A DNA stretch of 49,157 nt, taken from an uncultured Anaerotignum sp. Lineage in GTDB: Bacteria > Bacillota > Clostridia > Lachnospirales > Anaerotignaceae. Under the pieces are notes generated by a model, which had not been told where the DNA came from, searched no databases, and worked only from the letters and a program-made list of their open reading frames with translations. The position numbers were made by a program, and so were the translations under genes. Of the stretch, positions 7,742-15,623 are shown one piece after another. The stretch lies in assembly GCF_905212195.1 (NCBI RefSeq), contig NZ_CAJMDQ010000007.1:1-49157 (forward strand). The letters are read 5' to 3'. Positions within the stretch are counted from its first letter, which is position 1; each line of letters begins with the position of its first letter.

Positions 7742-8893
7742 ATGGCAACAAGCAACAAAGAATTCCGCACCTCTGGGGCACTGAAAATATTGCTTCCCGG
7801 CATTGTTTTGCAGTCTGTCCTCATGGGCGGCGGATACGCTACAGGGCGTGAAATCATTGAATACGGCGGCAAGTTCGGCGCTTATGGCTGGGTATCTGGT
7901 GTGTTTACATTTTTTACCTTTGCAGTTATCGCTGTTCTGACTTTTGAACTGGCGCGCATCTATCGTATTTATGATTATAAATCCATCTTGAAACAGATCA
8001 TTGGCAAGGCATGGCCAATTTATGATATTTTATACGTTATCCTGCTGTTTTTGATCATCTCCATCATGGCTTCCGCCACCGGGGAAATTTTACAGCAAAC
8101 CATTGGTTTAAACTATATGGTGGGCGTTGTTATCCTGATTTTGATCGTAGCATTCCTGAACTTCTTCGGCAGTGCTTTCATCGCAAAATTTGAAACATAC
8201 GGCACCATCGCCCTTTATGCGGCATACATCATTTTCACCATTATGGTTATCACAGCAAACAAAGATAACATCGTCACAGTAATGGCAACACAGGACACCA
8301 GCTATGTGGAAAACGCAACACTGCCTATGGCAATGCTGACAGGGATCATTTATGCATCTTATAACCTTTCTGCAGTCCCTGCCGGTCTGTTCACACTGCG
8401 TGCCCAGACAAAACGGAGCGAATCCATCATTTCCGGTATCATCGGTGCATTGCTTATGACAATCCCTTGGTTCCTGACATACTTCGCAGTTATGGGTTAC
8501 TATCCCGATGACACCATCATCGGCGCATCCGTTCCTTGGTTGGTAATGCTCCAATCCGTTTCCGACAGCAATATCCCCGTTTTGGTATTCGGTGTTGTTG
8601 CCGGCTGGACATTGATCGAAACAGCTACCGGCATGATTCATGCTTTGCTGGAACGTCTGGATCATAGTCTGGAAGAAAAAAATCAGGAGCCACTTTCTCC
8701 TAAGAAACGTGGTATCATCACAGCAGCAATTCTGATTGTAGCGATGCTGTTCTCTAAAATCGGTATCATCAATCTGATCAGCATGGGTTATTCTGCTCTT
8801 GCTTACGGCTTCATCCTGTTCTATCTGCTGCCTCTGGTGACAGTTGGCCTGTACAAAGTCATCAAGAACGGCAAAGTACCCAAAAAGGACTGA
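7742..8893 (+). CDS. YkvI-type membrane transporter-like protein
   Basis: This 383-aa protein is strongly hydrophobic, with about ten predicted membrane segments, and begins with the block PGIVLQSVLMGGGYATGREI typical of the YkvI family, a branch of the APC superfamily. GGGYATGREIIEYGG resembles the unwound first helix of LeuT-fold transporters. The substrate is unknown; an amino acid or similar organic solute is a guess from the superfamily. The ATG follows AGAGGTGG. The gene has its own promoter and a strong terminator, and is followed on the same strand by an aminotransferase, which may hint at amino-acid uptake. Confidence 0.82.
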   Translation: MATSNKEFRTSGALKILLPGIVLQSVLMGGGYATGREIIEYGGKFGAYGWVSGVFTFFTFAVIAVLTFELARIYRIYDYKSILKQIIGKAWPIYDILYVILLFLIISIMASATGEILQQTIGLNYMVGVVILILIVAFLNFFGSAFIAKFETYGTIALYAAYIIFTIMVITANKDNIVTVMATQDTSYVENATLPMAMLTGIIYASYNLSAVPAGLFTLRAQTKRSESIISGIIGALLMTIPWFLTYFAVMGYYPDDTIIGASVPWLVMLQSVSDSNIPVLVFGVVAGWTLIETATGMIHALLERLDHSLEEKNQEPLSPKKRGIITAAILIVAMLFSKIGIINLISMGYSALAYGFILFYLLPLVTVGLYKVIKNGKVPKKD

Positions 8894-8903
8894 TTTTGCT
8901 TCC

Positions 8904-8936
8904 AAAACACGACATTCTTCCGGATGTCGTGTTTTT
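8904..8936 (+). terminator. Rho-independent terminator after the YkvI-type gene
   Basis: A perfect 12-bp stem, AAAACACGACAT (8904-8915) with ATGTCGTGTTTT (8924-8935), has an 8-base loop and a T run, starting 10 bp after the stop codon. Confidence 0.9.
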
Positions 8937-8987
8937 CATAAAGTTTGATTATTTCGGATATTTGACCATATTTAGGAGGTTTTACAT

Positions 8988-10085
8988 ATGAATTTGAGAA
9001 TCAATCGCAGCATTGCAGAGCAGACAAAAGTCAGCTACGCCATTGAATCTGCTGGTCCCTTACCTTACGACATTGACTGTGGCGAAGGCATCAACACCGT
9101 TATGGTGCCCCCTGCTGCAAAACAGGCATTCAAAGAACTGGATTTCGAAATGATGCGTCCTTACCCTCATTCTGTAGACGTCAAAGACAGCATCATCCAG
9201 TACTGGAAGGACTACTGCCCTCTGAATTACAAACGAATCGTTCTTTGCGACGGTTCTGTAGGCGGATTATACCTGCTCAATCGTCTGTTCCTGGAAAGAG
9301 GCGATTCTGTACTAGGTATTGCTCCTCAGTTCTCTGAATATGTGACAGATGTGAGAATGTACGGCACCAATGTTACCGGTGTACCTCTGAAAAAAGAAAA
9401 CAACTACCGTTTCTCTGTAGAAGATCTGCTGGCAGCACTGACACCTGACCACAAGCTGATCTACATCGATAACCCCAACACCCCTACGGGACAGGCAATT
9501 CCCCTTTCCGACATCGAAACCATTCTGGCAGCCGCCAATAAAAACGGTACTGCTGTCATCATCGACGAAGCTTACGGCGAATACATTCCCAAGAAAAATT
9601 CCGCCGTTTCTCTGTTGGATAAATATGAAAATCTCATTGTTGCAAGAACATTCTCCAAAGGCTTCGGCCTGGCAGGTCTGCGTGCCGGCTACCTGCTGAT
9701 TCCCGAATGTCTGGCACCTTACATCGCCAACATCACAAACCCTTACTGCATGACAGAATTCGCCAGAAGCGTTGCAGCAAAAACCATTCTGGATGAATCC
9801 TTCCTGGAAATCCTCCAGAGCAAAACAGCAGAAATGAAAAAACAGATGTACCGTCCTTGGAAAAACCTTTCCATTGCTCACACCTGCGACACCGTTTCCA
9901 TCAGCATGGTCACCCACCAGAACCCTGAAATCGATTTGGCTGCAGAATTCGCCAAACGTAGAATTCTGGTTATCTCCGGCAACGATTTCGAAAACATCGG
10001 TCAAAACTCCGTTCGTTTGCGTGTTCCCGAAGAAAAAGACATGCCCGCTGTTTTGAAAGCCATGGAAGAAATTGACCAGCTGTAA
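8988..10085 (+). CDS. PLP-dependent class I/II aminotransferase, HisC/CobD-like
   Basis: This 365-aa fold-type I aminotransferase shows the family landmarks NPNTPTG (162-168), DEAYGEY with the cofactor-binding Asp193, TFSKGFGLAGLRAGYL with Schiff-base Lys224, and a C-terminal SVRLRVP with the substrate carboxylate-binding Arg. Its length and motifs fit histidinol-phosphate aminotransferases and related enzymes. No his genes are nearby, so the substrate is open. The ATG follows TAGGAGG. It lies between a membrane transporter-like gene and a Fur-family regulator. No terminator separates it from the latter, although that gene has its own promoter. Confidence 0.85.
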   Translation: MNLRINRSIAEQTKVSYAIESAGPLPYDIDCGEGINTVMVPPAAKQAFKELDFEMMRPYPHSVDVKDSIIQYWKDYCPLNYKRIVLCDGSVGGLYLLNRLFLERGDSVLGIAPQFSEYVTDVRMYGTNVTGVPLKKENNYRFSVEDLLAALTPDHKLIYIDNPNTPTGQAIPLSDIETILAAANKNGTAVIIDEAYGEYIPKKNSAVSLLDKYENLIVARTFSKGFGLAGLRAGYLLIPECLAPYIANITNPYCMTEFARSVAAKTILDESFLEILQSKTAEMKKQMYRPWKNLSIAHTCDTVSISMVTHQNPEIDLAAEFAKRRILVISGNDFENIGQNSVRLRVPEEKDMPAVLKAMEEIDQL

Positions 10086-10108
10086 CAGAAAGTTTTTCCA
10101 ACTCTGCG

Positions 10109-10137
10109 TTGACAAAGATTTTTTCCTATACTATGAT
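10109..10137 (+). promoter_or_regulatory. Promoter of the Fur-family gene
   Basis: TTGACA (10109-10114), a 17-bp spacer and TATGAT (10132-10137) form a near-consensus promoter. The expected start near 10144 leaves a leader of only about 16 bases before the ATG at 10160. This position argues against any longer reading of the gene. Confidence 0.8.
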
Positions 10138-10159
10138 GGACAGAGGAAAGGATTGGTGT

Positions 10160-10582
10160 ATGGAAATGTCACAGAGCATATTAAAAAACGCAGATTTGAA
10201 ATCCACAAAAAAGCGCTGTCTGCTGCTTTCGATTCTCCAGACAGAAGACCGCGCCATGACAGCTGAAGAACTATTGGAAAAAGCTACGCCCATTCTGCCC
10301 ATGAATGCTTCTACGGTATATCGTACTTTGAATACATTGACAGAAAAAGGAGTCCTGAGCAAAAGCCTGCGCAAAGACGGCAAATCCTACTTTTCACTGG
10401 AAAAACATGATCACCATCATCGTTTGGTCTGCACCGTCTGCCGCAAAGTCATTCCCGTTGACTCCTGCCCTCTGAAAGAACTGGAAGAAGATCTGGAAGC
10501 AAAAACAGGCTTCCGCATCACTGGACATACTTTGGAATTCAGCGGTATCTGTCCAGAATGCAGAAAGTCAAATGGGCTTTAA
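10160..10582 (+). CDS. Fur family metal- or peroxide-responsive repressor
   Basis: This 140-aa protein has the Fur-family layout. The N-terminal winged helix carries the recognition segment NASTVYRTLNTLTEKGV (49-65). A C-terminal dimerisation domain has a His-rich metal site HDHHH (83-87), His123 and two structural zinc pairs, Cys91/Cys94 and Cys131/Cys134. Which subfamily it is (Fur, Zur or PerR) cannot be decided from these residues. The frame is open further upstream to 10109, but the ATG at 10160 has an AGAGGAAAGG site 8 bases away and a consensus promoter overlaps the upstream part, so this start is preferred. Autoregulation is plausible. Confidence 0.9.
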   Translation: MEMSQSILKNADLKSTKKRCLLLSILQTEDRAMTAEELLEKATPILPMNASTVYRTLNTLTEKGVLSKSLRKDGKSYFSLEKHDHHHRLVCTVCRKVIPVDSCPLKELEEDLEAKTGFRITGHTLEFSGICPECRKSNGL

Positions 10583-10596
10583 ACAAATGCAAATAG

Positions 10597-10806
10597 AAAC
10601 AGCCAGTATTAGGGGCATCTTCATAAGAAAACAAAGAAAGCTGAAATCCTCATCAGACAAAGGATTCCAGCTTTCTTATTTTACTGAGATTTTATTCGGT
10701 ATGTTTTCTTCTGAAGACAGCAGTCGCACTTCCCCTTAAGAAATCAATAAAACAGAAAACCAATGTTTTCTTAAGGGGAAGTTGCTTTTTCTACTGGCTG
10801 TTTTTT
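10597..10806. terminator. Bidirectional terminator split by an inserted repeat element
   Basis: AAACAGCCAGTA at 10597-10608 pairs perfectly over 12 bp with TACTGGCTGTTT at 10792-10803, followed by T on the plus strand. It lies between convergent genes (Fur-family and amidase). About 180 bp separate the arms, and nearly all of that is the repeat at 10612-10785, so an ordinary terminator seems to have received an insertion in its loop. Confidence 0.65.
10612..10785 (+). repeat. 174-bp structured palindromic repeat, copy 1
   Basis: About 87% identical by eye to 28271-28443, with the first 39 bases the same. It folds as two units. In the first, CATCTTCATAAGAAAACA (10616-10633) pairs imperfectly with 10702-10718 and encloses a hairpin (10637-10651 with 10661-10675). 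The second is a hairpin whose arms are CTTCCCCTTAAGAAA (10729-10743) and its complement ending near 10781. The outer ends (GCATCTTC and, reversed, GCAACTTC, each then reaching TAAGAAAACA) form imperfect terminal inverted repeats. It encodes no evident protein. A MITE or a structured RNA element are the main readings. Confidence 0.75.
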
Positions 10807-10808
10807 AT

Positions 10809-11564
10809 TTACAGCATTTCTTTACGATCCAGAATCATAAAGATGCGAATCATATCCTCTGACAGATTCAGATTTCCATTCTCATCTCCACTGAGAACGC
10901 CTTCATCCACCAGTTTTTTGATGATTTCCTTGCCGTAGGGTAGATCTTCGATTTTCTGATACCGTTTCACTTCCTCATCCCCTTCCGTTTCCGCCTTGTA
11001 AGTCACGCCAAAATAATTGCATACGCCTTTGCAAATGCCTTCCGCACATTGCTTTCGATACTCCTCTGAAAGAAGCAGTTTTGCTTCCTCCCGATTGGTC
11101 ATAAAGCCCCCTTCAATGAGGACTGCCGGCATTTTCGTTGCCCGCAGTACATAGAGATCTGCGCTTTTTTTCACGCCTCTGTTTTTTCTGCCGCAAGCTT
11201 TTACCAATGCTTCATGAACCTTTCCCCCAAAGTCCACAGTCTTGGCATCTGCCTTCTCATAAATCCAGCTTTCTACGCCGTTTGCATCATTCCAATCACT
11301 GCCAAAGGCATTGGCATGGATGCTGATATACGCATCTGCTTTTGCGTCATTTGCCCGTTTGACGCGGGTCTGCAAAGATGTGTCCTCATCCCCCGGCGCT
11401 ACCGCCAGAACACGAAAACCGCATCTTTTCAGGGCATCCATCAAATAAGACGCTACTGCCCGATTATATGCATTTTCTGGCATATAACTGCCATCAGGAA
11501 ACAAGGGTGTGCGCTTACCAGCCGTTTTCATACCATGACCATCATCTACTGCCACACAAAACAT
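10809..11564 (-). CDS. N-acetylmuramoyl-L-alanine amidase (Amidase_3), phage-type endolysin
   Basis: This 251-aa zinc amidase cleaves the bond between muramic acid and L-alanine in peptidoglycan. The Amidase_3 zinc ligands and catalytic glutamate are all visible: His10 (DDGHG), Glu30 (ENAYN), His83 (SIHAN) and Glu151 (IEGGFMTN). A C-terminal tail of about 70 residues (from EVKRYQKIEDLP) may be a small cell-wall or S-layer-like binding module. There is no signal peptide, which fits export through a holin. A holin gene and an XhlA-like gene lie directly upstream on the same strand. This is the enzyme of a three-gene lysis cassette with no other phage genes nearby. Confidence 0.9.
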   Translation of the reverse strand: MFCVAVDDGHGMKTAGKRTPLFPDGSYMPENAYNRAVASYLMDALKRCGFRVLAVAPGDEDTSLQTRVKRANDAKADAYISIHANAFGSDWNDANGVESWIYEKADAKTVDFGGKVHEALVKACGRKNRGVKKSADLYVLRATKMPAVLIEGGFMTNREEAKLLLSEEYRKQCAEGICKGVCNYFGVTYKAETEGDEEVKRYQKIEDLPYGKEIIKKLVDEGVLSGDENGNLNLSEDMIRIFMILDRKEML

Positions 11565-11579
11565 CTCATCCGCTCCTTT

Positions 11580-11819
11580 CTATTGATTTTTCTTTTCATC
11601 AGAAATCCCTTTGGTGGTCGGGTCTGTCAGTACCCCCAGCACTGCCAGAAAGGCTGTTGCCAGCAGATAAGGATTGGCAAAGAGTGCTTTCACCTCATCA
11701 CACAGCACCTGCCAGCTGGTAAACATTTCGGGATTTGCTCCTGTCGCTGTCAGCACCACGCCAACCAGCCCAACCCAAAACCAAGGGTTTGTCAGTCGTT
11801 TCTTCCATTCCAGATTCAT
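11580..11819 (-). CDS. Phage holin, phi LC3-type
   Basis: This 79-aa protein has two hydrophobic segments (about residues 13-27 and 50-65), the family-like start NPWFWVGLVGVVLTATGANP and a charged C-terminus (SDEKKNQ). The size and topology match phi LC3-type holins, which form the membrane lesion that lets the endolysin reach the wall. The ATG follows GGGGGGAA. It sits 15 bp upstream of the amidase and 20 bp downstream of the XhlA-like gene. Confidence 0.87.
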   Translation of the reverse strand: MNLEWKKRLTNPWFWVGLVGVVLTATGANPEMFTSWQVLCDEVKALFANPYLLATAFLAVLGVLTDPTTKGISDEKKNQ

Positions 11820-11839
11820 TTGTATTCCCCCCTTTCATA

Positions 11840-12097
11840 CTATGCGTACTCGTCCAAACGGTGATGGGCAGATTTTGCGCTGCTTTCTACGGCGGATAAA
11901 CGGCCCTCATGGTCTTTCAAAGAGGCTTTGATGCCTTCCAGATCTTTCTGCATGCCAAGAATCATATCCAATTTCGCGTCCACACCGCCCCGCCATGCGG
12001 CGTCTTTCTCTACGGATTTATCCCGGCTCTGAACAAAGCTGAGAACGCCCAGAAGACCGCCCAGCACCGACAGCGCCAGCCCAATTTCCAGTTCCAT
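11840..12097 (-). CDS. XhlA-like hemolysin/holin-associated membrane protein
   Basis: This 85-aa protein has an N-terminal membrane segment (IGLALSVLGGLLGVLSFV, residues 4-21) followed by a charged coiled-coil tail (KLDMILGMQKDLEGIKASLK onward). That arrangement resembles XhlA/haemolysin-type partners of phage holins, although this one has the membrane segment at the front rather than the back. The ATG at 12097 was chosen for its strong AAGGAGGGAGG site; the frame is open further upstream but has no ribosome site there. It is the first gene of the lysis cassette. Confidence 0.65.
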   Translation of the reverse strand: MELEIGLALSVLGGLLGVLSFVQSRDKSVEKDAAWRGGVDAKLDMILGMQKDLEGIKASLKDHEGRLSAVESSAKSAHHRLDEYA

Positions 12098-12169
12098 ATC
12101 CTCCCTCCTTTCCCGGACAAAAGGAGCATAACGGAAAAAAAGTCCCGCTGCGTCCCAACTTTTCTGCAT

Positions 12170-12202
12170 AAAAAAAGTCCCTGTGGGAAATCCCACAAGG
12201 AC
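12170..12202 (-). terminator. Terminator of the fab/acc operon
   Basis: GTCCCTGTGGGA (12177-12188) pairs with TCCCACAAGGAC (12191-12202) with one mismatch, followed by a run of seven T on the minus strand, 15 bp after the accA stop. Any readthrough would enter the lysis cassette. Confidence 0.82.
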
Positions 12203-12216
12203 ATAACATACAAATA

Positions 12217-13005
12217 TTATTTTTCGCTGTAAACGCCCAGTTTACGGAAACGTTCATAGCGTTTTTCAGACAGGACACGACCAGAATACTGTTCCAGTTC
12301 CTGTACGTCAGAAAGCAGACGTGCTTTCATGTCTTCGCACATGACATCGAAGGAATCGAAGTTTTCTTCAATAACATCTTCTGCCACGCCGAAGCGCTTC
12401 ATATCTTCTGCAGTGATTTTCAGGCATTCTGCCGCATCAGCCGCTTTGCTTGCATCTTCCCACAGGATAGATGCGCAGCCTTCTGGAGAAATAACGGAAA
12501 ATACCGCATTTTCCAGCATATACACACGGTTTGCCACAGACAGACCCAGTGCGCCGCCGCTGCCGCCTTCCCCAATGACAATGGTGATAATGGGTGTTTC
12601 CAGCCCCATCATCTGCATGAGGTTGTCAGCAATGGCCTGACCCTGTCCGCGTTCTTCCGCTTCTTCCCCGCAGTATGCACCGGAGGTATCCACGAAGCAA
12701 ATGACAGGGCGATGGAATTTCTCCGCCTGTTTCATAAGGCGCAGTGCTTTCCGATAGCCTTCGGGCATAGGGCAGCCGAAGTTGCAACGAATTCTTTCCT
12801 GCAAATCGCGACCACGTTCAATGCCGATGAATGTGACAGGAATATCCCCCAGATAGCCAATACCGCCAATGATGGCAGGGTCATCTGCGTATTTCCGATC
12901 ACCGTGCAGTTCTGTTCTTTCTGTGAACAGATTTTCGATATAGGCACGGGAAGTGGGACGATCCTGGGCTCTTGCAGCCTGTAATCTTTCATAAGCTGTC
13001 ATCAT
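12217..13005 (-). CDS. accA: Acetyl-CoA carboxylase carboxyltransferase subunit alpha
   Basis: This 262-aa alpha subunit of the carboxyltransferase transfers the carboxyl group from biotin to acetyl-CoA to make malonyl-CoA, together with AccD. Recognisable blocks are RPTSRAYIENLFTE at the N-terminus, CPMPEGYRKALRLMKQAEKF, FVDTSGAYCGEEAEERGQGQ and GEGGSGGALGLSVANRVYML. It is shorter than the 319-aa E. coli protein, as usual in clostridia. The start overlaps the accD stop within ATGATG, implying coupled translation and equal subunit supply. It is the last gene of the operon. Confidence 0.95.
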   Translation of the reverse strand: MMTAYERLQAARAQDRPTSRAYIENLFTERTELHGDRKYADDPAIIGGIGYLGDIPVTFIGIERGRDLQERIRCNFGCPMPEGYRKALRLMKQAEKFHRPVICFVDTSGAYCGEEAEERGQGQAIADNLMQMMGLETPIITIVIGEGGSGGALGLSVANRVYMLENAVFSVISPEGCASILWEDASKAADAAECLKITAEDMKRFGVAEDVIEENFDSFDVMCEDMKARLLSDVQELEQYSGRVLSEKRYERFRKLGVYSEK

Positions 13006-13856
13006 GCCTCATCCCTCCTTCTGCTGTGCTGTTTCAAAAGACGTTCCAGTGTTGCCCGCAGTTCTGTACGAGGCACGATAGCATCTACAAAACCGCAGTC
13101 CTGCAGAAATTCTGCACGCTGGAAATCTTCCGGCAATTTTTTCTTTGTCGTCTGTTCAATGACACGACGGCCTGCAAAGCCAATGAGTGCATTGGGTTCG
13201 GACAAGATGATGTCCCCCAGCATGGCAAAGCTTGCTGTTACACCACCTGTTGTGGGGTCTGTCAGAACAGTGATATACAATCCGCCTTTGTCGCTGTGGA
13301 AATGAACAGCGCCGCTGGTTTTTGCCATCTGCATCAGGGACAGAATCCCTTCCTGCATTCTGGCACCGCCGGAGGCTGTAAAGCCTACCACAGGCAGATC
13401 GTGTTCTGTTGCGTATTCAAAAAGCCGTGTGATCTTTTCCCCTACGACAGAACCCATGCTGCCCATCATGAACTGAGGGTCCATAACGAACACAGCGCAG
13501 GGCTGACGGCGGATGGTAGCTGTACCGCATACCACGCCTTCCATCTGACCGGATGCCGCACGAGCGGATTCGATCTTATTGGCATAGCCAGGGAAGTTCA
13601 AAGGGTTTTCTGTCTGGATATTCATTTCCAGTTCCTGAAAACTGCCTTTGTCACAAATGGCTTTGATTCTTGTTCTGGCATTGATACGGTAATGATAGCC
13701 ACAGGAAGGGCATACCATTTTGTTCTTTGCGACAGAACGTTTTGTATCAATGGCTTTACAAATGGGGCAGCGGATTTTTTCTTCCACAGTAGGTGTAATG
13801 CCGCCGCTTTCCAGCACATTTCTTGATTTTCGGAACATGCCAACAATATTATTCAA
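13002..13856 (-). CDS. accD: Acetyl-CoA carboxylase carboxyltransferase subunit beta
   Basis: This 284-aa beta subunit pairs with AccA. The N-terminal zinc ribbon is intact (Cys30, Cys33, Cys49, Cys52), followed by the crotonase-fold carboxyltransferase domain with GFTASGGARMQEG and TGGVTASFAMLGD. The proposed start is a TTG at 13856, 8 bases after AAGGAGG and overlapping the end of accC by 8 bp. An ATG seven codons in (13838) is possible but has no comparable ribosome site. Confidence 0.95.
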   Translation of the reverse strand: MNNIVGMFRKSRNVLESGGITPTVEEKIRCPICKAIDTKRSVAKNKMVCPSCGYHYRINARTRIKAICDKGSFQELEMNIQTENPLNFPGYANKIESARAASGQMEGVVCGTATIRRQPCAVFVMDPQFMMGSMGSVVGEKITRLFEYATEHDLPVVGFTASGGARMQEGILSLMQMAKTSGAVHFHSDKGGLYITVLTDPTTGGVTASFAMLGDIILSEPNALIGFAGRRVIEQTTKKKLPEDFQRAEFLQDCGFVDAIVPRTELRATLERLLKQHSRRRDEA

Positions 13857-15183
13857 GTTCTGTGCCTCCTTCCGCCAACAATTCCGGCAGAATCAGTGTG
13901 TCATAATCCCCTTTCTGGAACCGGGGGTTACGCACCAGCCGCAGTTGGTCTTCAATATTTGTATGAATCCCATGGATGACCATTTCGCAAAGAGCCGCTT
14001 CCATTTTGCGGATAGCGTCTTCTCTGGTCTTGGCGTAAACAATGAGTTTCCCAATCATGGAATCATAAAAAGGTACAATCAGGCAATCCTGTACCAATGC
14101 TGTATCAAAGTGTACCCGGGAACCGCCGGGGATATGCAAAAAGTCTACCTGACCGGTGCTTCTTGCGTTGATGCGGCATTCCATAGAATGACCATGCAGG
14201 TGAATATCTTCCTGAGTGAAATCCAGAGGAATCTGGCAGGCAATACGAATCTGCCACTTTACGATGTCCACATCGCTGATTTCTTCTGTAATGGGATGTT
14301 CTACCTGCAAACGGGTATTCATTTCAATAAAATAGAAATTGCCGTCGGGTGCCAGCAGGAACTCTACGGTACCTGCGTTCACATAGTTGGCAGCTTTTGC
14401 CGCTTTCACAGCCGCATCCATCATTCTTTTGCGGATATCTTCTGTCATAACAGGGCAAGGTGTTTCTTCCAGCACCTTCTGCTTATTCAGCTGCAGGGAG
14501 CAGTCACGTTCCCCCAGACATACGATATTGCCGAAGGCGTCTGCCAGCACCTGCATTTCCACATGGCGTACGGAAGTCAGATATTTTTCCAGGAACACGT
14601 CGCCGTTGCCAAAAGCGCTTTTGGCTTCTTCAGACGCTGCCAAGAAGGCATGTTCCAGATCTTCTTCTCTTTCCACCACACGAATGCCCTTGCCGCCGCC
14701 GCCAGCGGTAGCTTTTACCAGAATGGGATAGCCGATTTCCGCAGCCAGACGTTTTGCTTCCGCAGGGTCATGGAGGATTTCTGTACCGGGTACCACAGGC
14801 ACACCGATTTCCTTCATAAGCTGACGGGAATTGTCCTTGTCACCCATAGCGCGAAGCACGTTGCTGTCAGGGCCGATGAAAATGATGCCCTTTTCTTCGC
14901 AAAGTGCCGCAAACTCAGGGTTTTCGGACAAAAAGCCATAGCCGGGATGGATGGCTTCCGCATTGGATGCCAAAGCCGCACTGATGATATTTTTCTGGTT
15001 CAGATAGCTGTCTGCCGCTGCGTTGGAACCGATACAGATTCTTTCGTCTGCCAGTGCTACGGGCAGGGAATTCTGGTCTGCTTCGGAATATACCGCTACG
15101 GTTTCGATGCCCATTTCCTTACAGGCACGAATGATACGGACAGCTACCTCCCCTCTGTTTGCAATGAGAATTTTTGAAAACAT
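13849..15183 (-). CDS. accC: Acetyl-CoA carboxylase, biotin carboxylase subunit
   Basis: This 444-aa ATP-grasp enzyme carboxylates the biotin of AccB using bicarbonate and ATP. It shows the N-terminal FSKILIANRGEVAVRIIRAC, the ATP-binding glycine loop KATAGGGGKGIRVV, the catalytic region EMNTRLQVEHPITEE and ECRINAR. The length matches the family. The ATG follows GGAGTAAGAGG. It lies 6 bp after fabZ and overlaps accD. Confidence 0.97.
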   Translation of the reverse strand: MFSKILIANRGEVAVRIIRACKEMGIETVAVYSEADQNSLPVALADERICIGSNAAADSYLNQKNIISAALASNAEAIHPGYGFLSENPEFAALCEEKGIIFIGPDSNVLRAMGDKDNSRQLMKEIGVPVVPGTEILHDPAEAKRLAAEIGYPILVKATAGGGGKGIRVVEREEDLEHAFLAASEEAKSAFGNGDVFLEKYLTSVRHVEMQVLADAFGNIVCLGERDCSLQLNKQKVLEETPCPVMTEDIRKRMMDAAVKAAKAANYVNAGTVEFLLAPDGNFYFIEMNTRLQVEHPITEEISDVDIVKWQIRIACQIPLDFTQEDIHLHGHSMECRINARSTGQVDFLHIPGGSRVHFDTALVQDCLIVPFYDSMIGKLIVYAKTREDAIRKMEAALCEMVIHGIHTNIEDQLRLVRNPRFQKGDYDTLILPELLAEGGTELE

Positions 15184-15189
15184 ATCCTC

Positions 15190-15603
15190 TTACTCCTTTA
15201 TCAGAGCGAAAGAAAATTCCGCACTGACGCATAATTTTCCGTTCACAAAGCCTTTGCCGCTTGCCCAGTAGAAAGGACCTTTGTGCTTGATCAAAGTGCA
15301 TTCTGTTTCCAAAACATCACCGGGACGCACGCTGTTTTTGAAACGTACTTTGTCCAGACCTGTGAAATAAGGTGTTGCGCCTTCCTGTTCGCCAGAAAGG
15401 AGCACACAGGTGGACTGTCCCAGAATTTCGCACAGGATAACACCCGGCACTACGGGATTACCGGGGAAATGTCCCTGCAAAAACCACTCATCGGGGCGGA
15501 TGGTCTTTTTGCCGTAAGCAACGCCATCTCTCAGTTCTGCTTCGTCAACCAGCAGCATGTTATCCCGATGGGGCAGTATTTTCTTCAGTTCTTCCTGATT
15601 CAT
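15190..15603 (-). CDS. fabZ: 3-hydroxyacyl-ACP dehydratase FabZ
   Basis: This 137-aa hot-dog-fold dehydratase removes water from 3-hydroxyacyl-ACP. The active site motif HFPGNPVVPGVILCE carries His45 and Glu59. No fabA, fabM or second dehydratase is encoded in this operon, so any unsaturated fatty acid branch would need this enzyme to isomerise as well, or genes elsewhere. It lies between accB and accC, the usual clostridial place. Confidence 0.96.
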   Translation of the reverse strand: MNQEELKKILPHRDNMLLVDEAELRDGVAYGKKTIRPDEWFLQGHFPGNPVVPGVILCEILGQSTCVLLSGEQEGATPYFTGLDKVRFKNSVRPGDVLETECTLIKHKGPFYWASGKGFVNGKLCVSAEFSFALIKE

Positions 15604-15623
15604 AGGTTTTCGCCTTCTTCCTG

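Noticed and set aside
10109..10159. Extra N-terminal 17 residues of the Fur-family protein
   Set aside because: The extension would be encoded by a consensus promoter, and the ATG at 10160 has the ribosome site.
10612..10785. CRISPR array or tRNA-like gene in the structured repeat
   Set aside because: There are no regularly spaced direct repeats and no cloverleaf. The pattern is nested inverted repeats in single units.
10809..12097. Complete prophage
   Set aside because: Only three lysis genes are present; flanking genes are core metabolism with no integrase, structural or repressor genes and no clear attachment sites.
12098..12196. N-terminal extension of the XhlA-like protein
   Set aside because: No ribosome site precedes the longer start, whereas AAGGAGGGAGG precedes the ATG at 12097, and the extension overlaps the accA terminator region.
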